This document shows positions 6,007-8,871 of a stretch of 8,871 nt of DNA, in pieces. Numbering within the stretch: the stretch's first letter is position 1; every line of letters begins with the position of its first letter. The stretch is taken from NCBI GenBank assembly GCA_036005845.1, contig DASYQD010000161.1, positions 1 to 8,871 on the forward strand. Direction: 5' to 3'. The notes under the pieces are model-generated. The model made no database searches. It was not told the origin of the DNA and was given only the letters and a program-made list of their open reading frames with translations. The stretch is from DASYQD01 sp036005845 (GTDB taxonomy: Bacteria > Acidobacteriota > Thermoanaerobaculia > Multivoradales > JAIOJS01). Both the position numbers and the translations under genes were made by a program.

Positions 6007-6844
6007 GCGTCGCCGTCACTTCCACCGCCTCGCGGGCGCGCGGGCGGTTGCCGGTGAAGTCGTAGAGGAAGAGGATGACGTCCCAGATCTGCTCTTCCTG
6101 GAGGAACTGGTCCCACGCCGGCATCGCCGACATCCACGGGCCCGCTTCCTCGGGCAGCCCGGGGCCGCCCTTGGAGATGCGCCAGAAGAGGTAGTTCTCC
6201 TGCAGCTGCGCGATGGTGCCGGGGTCCTGGAAGTTGGTGGGCACCGGCAGCAGCGCGTGGGCGTACATCCCTTCGCCCCGCATCAGGTCGCCGTGGCAGA
6301 AGAAGCAGTTGCTGTAGTAGATCTGCCGGCCCGCCGCGACCTTCTGGCGATAGAGCGCCGGGTTGCTCTTCTCGAGCGCGCGGTGGGGATTCACCAGGTT
6401 GGTGAGGTCGAACGGCTTGTCGTGGACGGTGATCTGGTTGGGCGGCGCCGGGTGCACGGTGCGGCCGAAGAATGGCGGCACCGGCGGCGCGCTCATGTCG
6501 CGGTAGATCTTCGCCGCCACCGCGGCCGGGATGGCGAGCGCGACGAGGATCAGCGGGATGACGAAGCGGCGCTCGGTGATGAAGGCGCCGACCGGGCGCG
6601 ACACTTCGGCGAGGCGCTCCCGGTCGGTGGTGGCATAGACGGCGAGCGCGCCGGAGAGGATGCCGAGATAGATCTTCAGCATCGACGCCGGGATCGGGAC
6701 CGCGAAGCCGAAGGCGAGAGTCAGGGCGACGGCGATGAACCAGGCGCCGAGCCAGGCGAGCAGCGGCACGCGGAAGAGACGGCCGTCGAGGATGCGCAGC
6801 ACGACGAGCGCGCCGAGCGCGATGAAGACGACGGTCCAGATCAC
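5993..6844 (-). CDS. Four-helix membrane protein with C-terminal monohaem cytochrome c domain
   Basis: This 283-residue protein has four predicted membrane helices (about 2-16, 29-50, 54-70 and 94-113), followed by a periplasmic cytochrome c domain. The haem motif is CFFCH at 180-184 and the probable axial Met is 241 in SAMPAW. The last helix of the cytochrome fold is around 250-265 (EEQIWDVILFLYDFTGN). An even number of helices puts both ends on the same, periplasmic, side. The start codon is GTG and overlaps the preceding stop as GTGA; AGAAGG lies ten bases upstream. The protein begins at once with a hydrophobic helix, which supports this start. It presumably anchors an electron-transfer complex and relays electrons between the dihaem cytochrome c upstream and the EB_dh-type cytochrome downstream. 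Domain content is clear; the exact role is inferred. Confidence 0.9.
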   Translation of the reverse strand: MIWTVVFIALGALVVLRILDGRLFRVPLLAWLGAWFIAVALTLAFGFAVPIPASMLKIYLGILSGALAVYATTDRERLAEVSRPVGAFITERRFVIPLILVALAIPAAVAAKIYRDMSAPPVPPFFGRTVHPAPPNQITVHDKPFDLTNLVNPHRALEKSNPALYRQKVAAGRQIYYSNCFFCHGDLMRGEGMYAHALLPVPTNFQDPGTIAQLQENYLFWRISKGGPGLPEEAGPWMSAMPAWDQFLQEEQIWDVILFLYDFTGNRPRAREAVEVTATHEQR

Positions 6845-7704
6845 GCGCCGCCGCCCTTCTGCGCCGCCACGTAGCGAGCGAGCGAGCGCGCCTCGACGAG
6901 GCTGATCGCCGCCTCGAAGTGCGACGGCGTCGACGGATGGGCGGCGAGGCCGGCGAGCAGGTCGGGCTCGCGTTTGCCGGCGAGGTCGGCGAAGCGCGCC
7001 GCCGGGCTCGGCGCCGCGGCGCGGTGGCAGGTGGCGCAGTTGTACTGGGCGACGAGGGCGTCGGCGGCGCGCGGCGCGCTGGGCGACGCCGCAGCCGCCG
7101 TGGTCGTCGCGGCGGTCGCGCCGGCGCCAGCGGCCTCAGCGGCAGGCGCCGCGCCGGCCGGCGCCGCACCCGCAGCCGGCGCGCCCGCTGCCGCCGTCTC
7201 GGCTGCCGGAGCCGCCGCTCCACCCGCGTAGGGGATCGTCGTCTGCATCGTCACCGTCGGCGTGCCGCCGAGCGATTGCAGGTAGGAGATGACGGCGCGG
7301 ATCTCGTCGTCCGTCAAACCGATGGGCGGCTTGTTGATCGTCGGCATGCCGGGCGAGAAGCCGGGCACGATGAAGTCGTTGGGGTGATACAGCGTGTCGG
7401 CAAGGTACTGGACGTCGTTGAAGCCGGGGATGCGCGTCGCCGCACGGGCGCCGACGCCGGCGAGGTCGGGGAAGCGGAAGGGACCGCTGGTCTTGCCGAT
7501 GGTGTGGCAGGTGAGGCAGCTCCCCTTGCCCTCGACGATCGTCTTGCCGGTGTTGACCAGGTCGGCGGTCGTCATCGTCGCCGACATCTTGGTCTCTTCC
7601 GGCGGCTGCACTTCCTTCTGCGGCACGAGCTGGCCGACGTAGGTGTAGAAGCCGGTGGCGAGCACCGCGACGGCCGCGATCTTGAGGACGATCGGCACCT
7701 TCAT
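6841..7704 (-). CDS. Membrane-anchored dihaem cytochrome c
   Basis: Predicted periplasmic electron carrier of 287 residues held in the inner membrane by an uncleaved N-terminal helix (about residues 5-25). The first haem domain has CLTCH at 63-67 and a likely Met ligand at 120 (FSPGMP), with the usual C-terminal helix ending in IRAVISYLQSLGG. A low-complexity Ala/Pro/Gly linker of about 50 residues (160-210) follows. The second haem domain has CATCH at 223-227. That domain has no Met after its haem motif, so its sixth ligand would have to be His256, His262 or another group. The ATG shares ATGA with the TGA of the upstream bd-like gene, and GAGGA lies six bases before it, so this start is well supported and translation is probably coupled. 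Its position beside the bd-like subunit suggests that it carries electrons to or from that subunit. The cytochrome c call rests on direct motifs; the partner is inferred. Confidence 0.92.
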   Translation of the reverse strand: MKVPIVLKIAAVAVLATGFYTYVGQLVPQKEVQPPEETKMSATMTTADLVNTGKTIVEGKGSCLTCHTIGKTSGPFRFPDLAGVGARAATRIPGFNDVQYLADTLYHPNDFIVPGFSPGMPTINKPPIGLTDDEIRAVISYLQSLGGTPTVTMQTTIPYAGGAAAPAAETAAAGAPAAGAAPAGAAPAAEAAGAGATAATTTAAAASPSAPRAADALVAQYNCATCHRAAAPSPAARFADLAGKREPDLLAGLAAHPSTPSHFEAAISLVEARSLARYVAAQKGGGA

Positions 7705-8871
7705 GCCAGGTCCTCAGCCGAGTGCGTGGGCACCGGTAGCGCGCCGCCGCCGGGCGGCAGGATGGCCGCGGCGTCGCTCATGTCGGGCTCGGGCGGCCGA
7801 GTGTAGGCCGTGAGCATGTCGTCGTGGTGCGACTTCTTGCCCGCCAGGCCGGCGAGCCAGAAGACGCCACCGATGAGCACGAAGAAGAGCAGCACCGTCA
7901 CCGACACGACGCGCGTCGCGAAGCCGAGCGTCGGCGTGAAGGCGTCCGGCGAGTTGTCGCGGATGACGCCATAGACGTGCCAGTGCTGGCGCAGGCCCGA
8001 GCGGACATAGCCCATGAGGCCCATCAGCCAGGTGAAGGTCACCGCCAGGAAGATCAGCACGTACTGCGCGTGGTTGGGGATCGGTCCCCAGCGCACCTCG
8101 GTCTGCCGCGCGCCGCGCATCATGAAGACGTCGATCGTCGTCACCGCGATCATCGCGAAGAGCACCGACAGCACCTGCGGCACCGAGAACTTGATGCGCA
8201 CCGCCGCTTCGACGAAGTAGCCGTAGATGCCGAAGAAGATGACGATCGAGGCGGCGGCGGCGAAGATGAGGAACTGGATGGTGTTGCCGAGCTTCGCCCA
8301 CGGCACCACCGGCACGCGGCCGCTGCGCCGGTAGAGCAGGAAGCTCACGTACGTCGTCAGGATGAGGATGTTGACCGCGGTGTTCTTGGCCGACATGACG
8401 CCGAGGAAGCCGAGCATGGGGTGGTTCGCACCGCCCATCTTCTGCACCTCGTCGACGGTGGCGATGATCGAGTGCGGCGTCGCCCATACCATGAAGCAGA
8501 GCGTCACCAGCGCCAGCAGGTACTTGATGAACGGGCGGAACCGCTCGGCGCCCTGGATGCGGCCCATGCCCAGCCAGAGGTAGTAGTTGGCGCCCAGGAA
8601 GAGGCAGCCGATGAGCACCGCCTGGATGATGAACAGCCACGAGAAGGCGCCGCCCATCATCGTGAGTCCGAGCGTTTGCGAGAACGCGTAGATCTCCTTT
8701 GCGAGCCAGTAGCCGGCGAAGGGAAGCGGCAGAAATGCACTAATCGCGACGAAGTTGCCGATGTATCCCATCCAGTCGTAGTGAGCGCGTTCCTCGTCCG
8801 TTTCCGCCTGCAGGAACTTGACGGCCGCGTACGCGGCGGCGACGGATCCGCCGAACGCGATGTTGGCGATG
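7701..8871 (-). CDS. Cytochrome bd-like oxidase subunit I homologue (CydA superfamily), 5' end missing
   Basis: This polytopic inner-membrane protein probably carries haem and passes electrons between the quinone pool, or an oxidase reaction, and the cytochromes c encoded just downstream. The frame stays open to the right edge. Although an ATG lies at 8771, the 33 codons before it encode a further membrane helix and the stretch HYDW that runs into MGYIGNF, so the gene is 5'-truncated; 389 residues are visible. I count about nine hydrophobic helices. Numbered from the Met at 8771, the stretch around residues 254-280 (GYVRSGLRQHW, then HVYGVIRD and DAFTP) resembles the conserved GRQPW region of CydA. 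Histidines at 100, 117, 263 and 265 are possible haem or proton-path residues. A Pro-rich hydrophilic tail of about 45 residues ends the protein. Classical CydA is paired with CydB, but no CydB is seen here and soluble cytochromes c follow instead. That resembles the bd-like oxidases noted in Nitrospira. The superfamily call is fairly secure; the reaction is inferred. Confidence 0.8.
   Translation of the reverse strand, partial: IANIAFGGSVAAAYAAVKFLQAETDEERAHYDWMGYIGNFVAISAFLPLPFAGYWLAKEIYAFSQTLGLTMMGGAFSWLFIIQAVLIGCLFLGANYYLWLGMGRIQGAERFRPFIKYLLALVTLCFMVWATPHSIIATVDEVQKMGGANHPMLGFLGVMSAKNTAVNILILTTYVSFLLYRRSGRVPVVPWAKLGNTIQFLIFAAAASIVIFFGIYGYFVEAAVRIKFSVPQVLSVLFAMIAVTTIDVFMMRGARQTEVRWGPIPNHAQYVLIFLAVTFTWLMGLMGYVRSGLRQHWHVYGVIRDNSPDAFTPTLGFATRVVSVTVLLFFVLIGGVFWLAGLAGKKSHHDDMLTAYTRPPEPDMSDAAAILPPGGGALPVPTHSAEDLA

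Noticed and set aside
3916..6057. Very long plus-strand open frame (713 codons) opposite the EB_dh cytochrome gene
   Set aside because: It lies opposite genes with clear haem motifs, its translation is Arg/Ala/Gly/Val-rich with no family pattern, and long antisense frames are expected in GC-rich DNA.
1..8871. CRISPR arrays, tRNA or rRNA genes
   Set aside because: I saw no regularly spaced direct repeats and no tRNA- or rRNA-like conserved stretches on either strand.

Overview
This is a GC-rich window, about two thirds G+C or more over most of its length by hand count of sample lines. It is gene-dense and strongly one-sided: every gene I can support lies on the minus strand and reads from right to left. 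Multihaem membrane cytochromes, a CydA-like membrane protein, an ethylbenzene-dehydrogenase-type haem domain and tandem USP/PCP_red domains suggest an uncultured high-GC Gram-negative respiratory bacterium. Myxococcota, Desulfobacterota or Binatota, Rokubacteria, Nitrospirota or NC10-like groups are all possible. I cannot name the lineage from the sequence alone.

The right-hand 7 kb (8871 down to 1800) is one tightly packed respiratory gene cluster. In transcription order it holds: (1) the 3' part of a CydA-superfamily, cytochrome bd-like membrane subunit, cut by the right edge; (2) an N-terminally anchored dihaem cytochrome c, joined to the first by an ATGA overlap; (3) a four-helix membrane protein with a C-terminal monohaem cytochrome c domain, joined by a GTGA overlap; (4) a large dihaem cytochrome c fused to an ethylbenzene-dehydrogenase (EB_dh) type domain with a C-terminal membrane anchor; and (5), 19 bases further on behind a clear Shine-Dalgarno, a 736-residue soluble protein with two universal stress protein domains, PCP_red-type modules and a zinc ribbon. 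The inferred picture is an inner-membrane electron-transfer complex with its haem domains in the periplasm, plus a cytoplasmic nucleotide- and metal-binding partner or sensor. The promoter is outside the window to the right.

Left of the cluster, after about 170 to 260 bases of spacer with an imperfect palindrome, lies a complete integron-type tyrosine recombinase (IntI-like). It has all expected catalytic residues and the additional segment that marks integron integrases. No attC site and no typical attI core are recognisable, so it looks like a solitary integrase. The first 492 bases have a lower G+C (about 59%), no gene I can support, and a pair of closely spaced short palindromes.

The points most worth a second look are: the five-gene bd-like/cytochrome c/EB_dh/USP-PCP_red cluster as a possible uncharacterised respiratory module; the USP-PCP_red-zinc-ribbon fusion; three DPFA(E/D)E repeats inserted in the EB_dh domain, together with loss of its expected haem-ligand Met; two hairpins and an implausible N-terminus at the junction of genes 3 and 4; and the solitary integron integrase.
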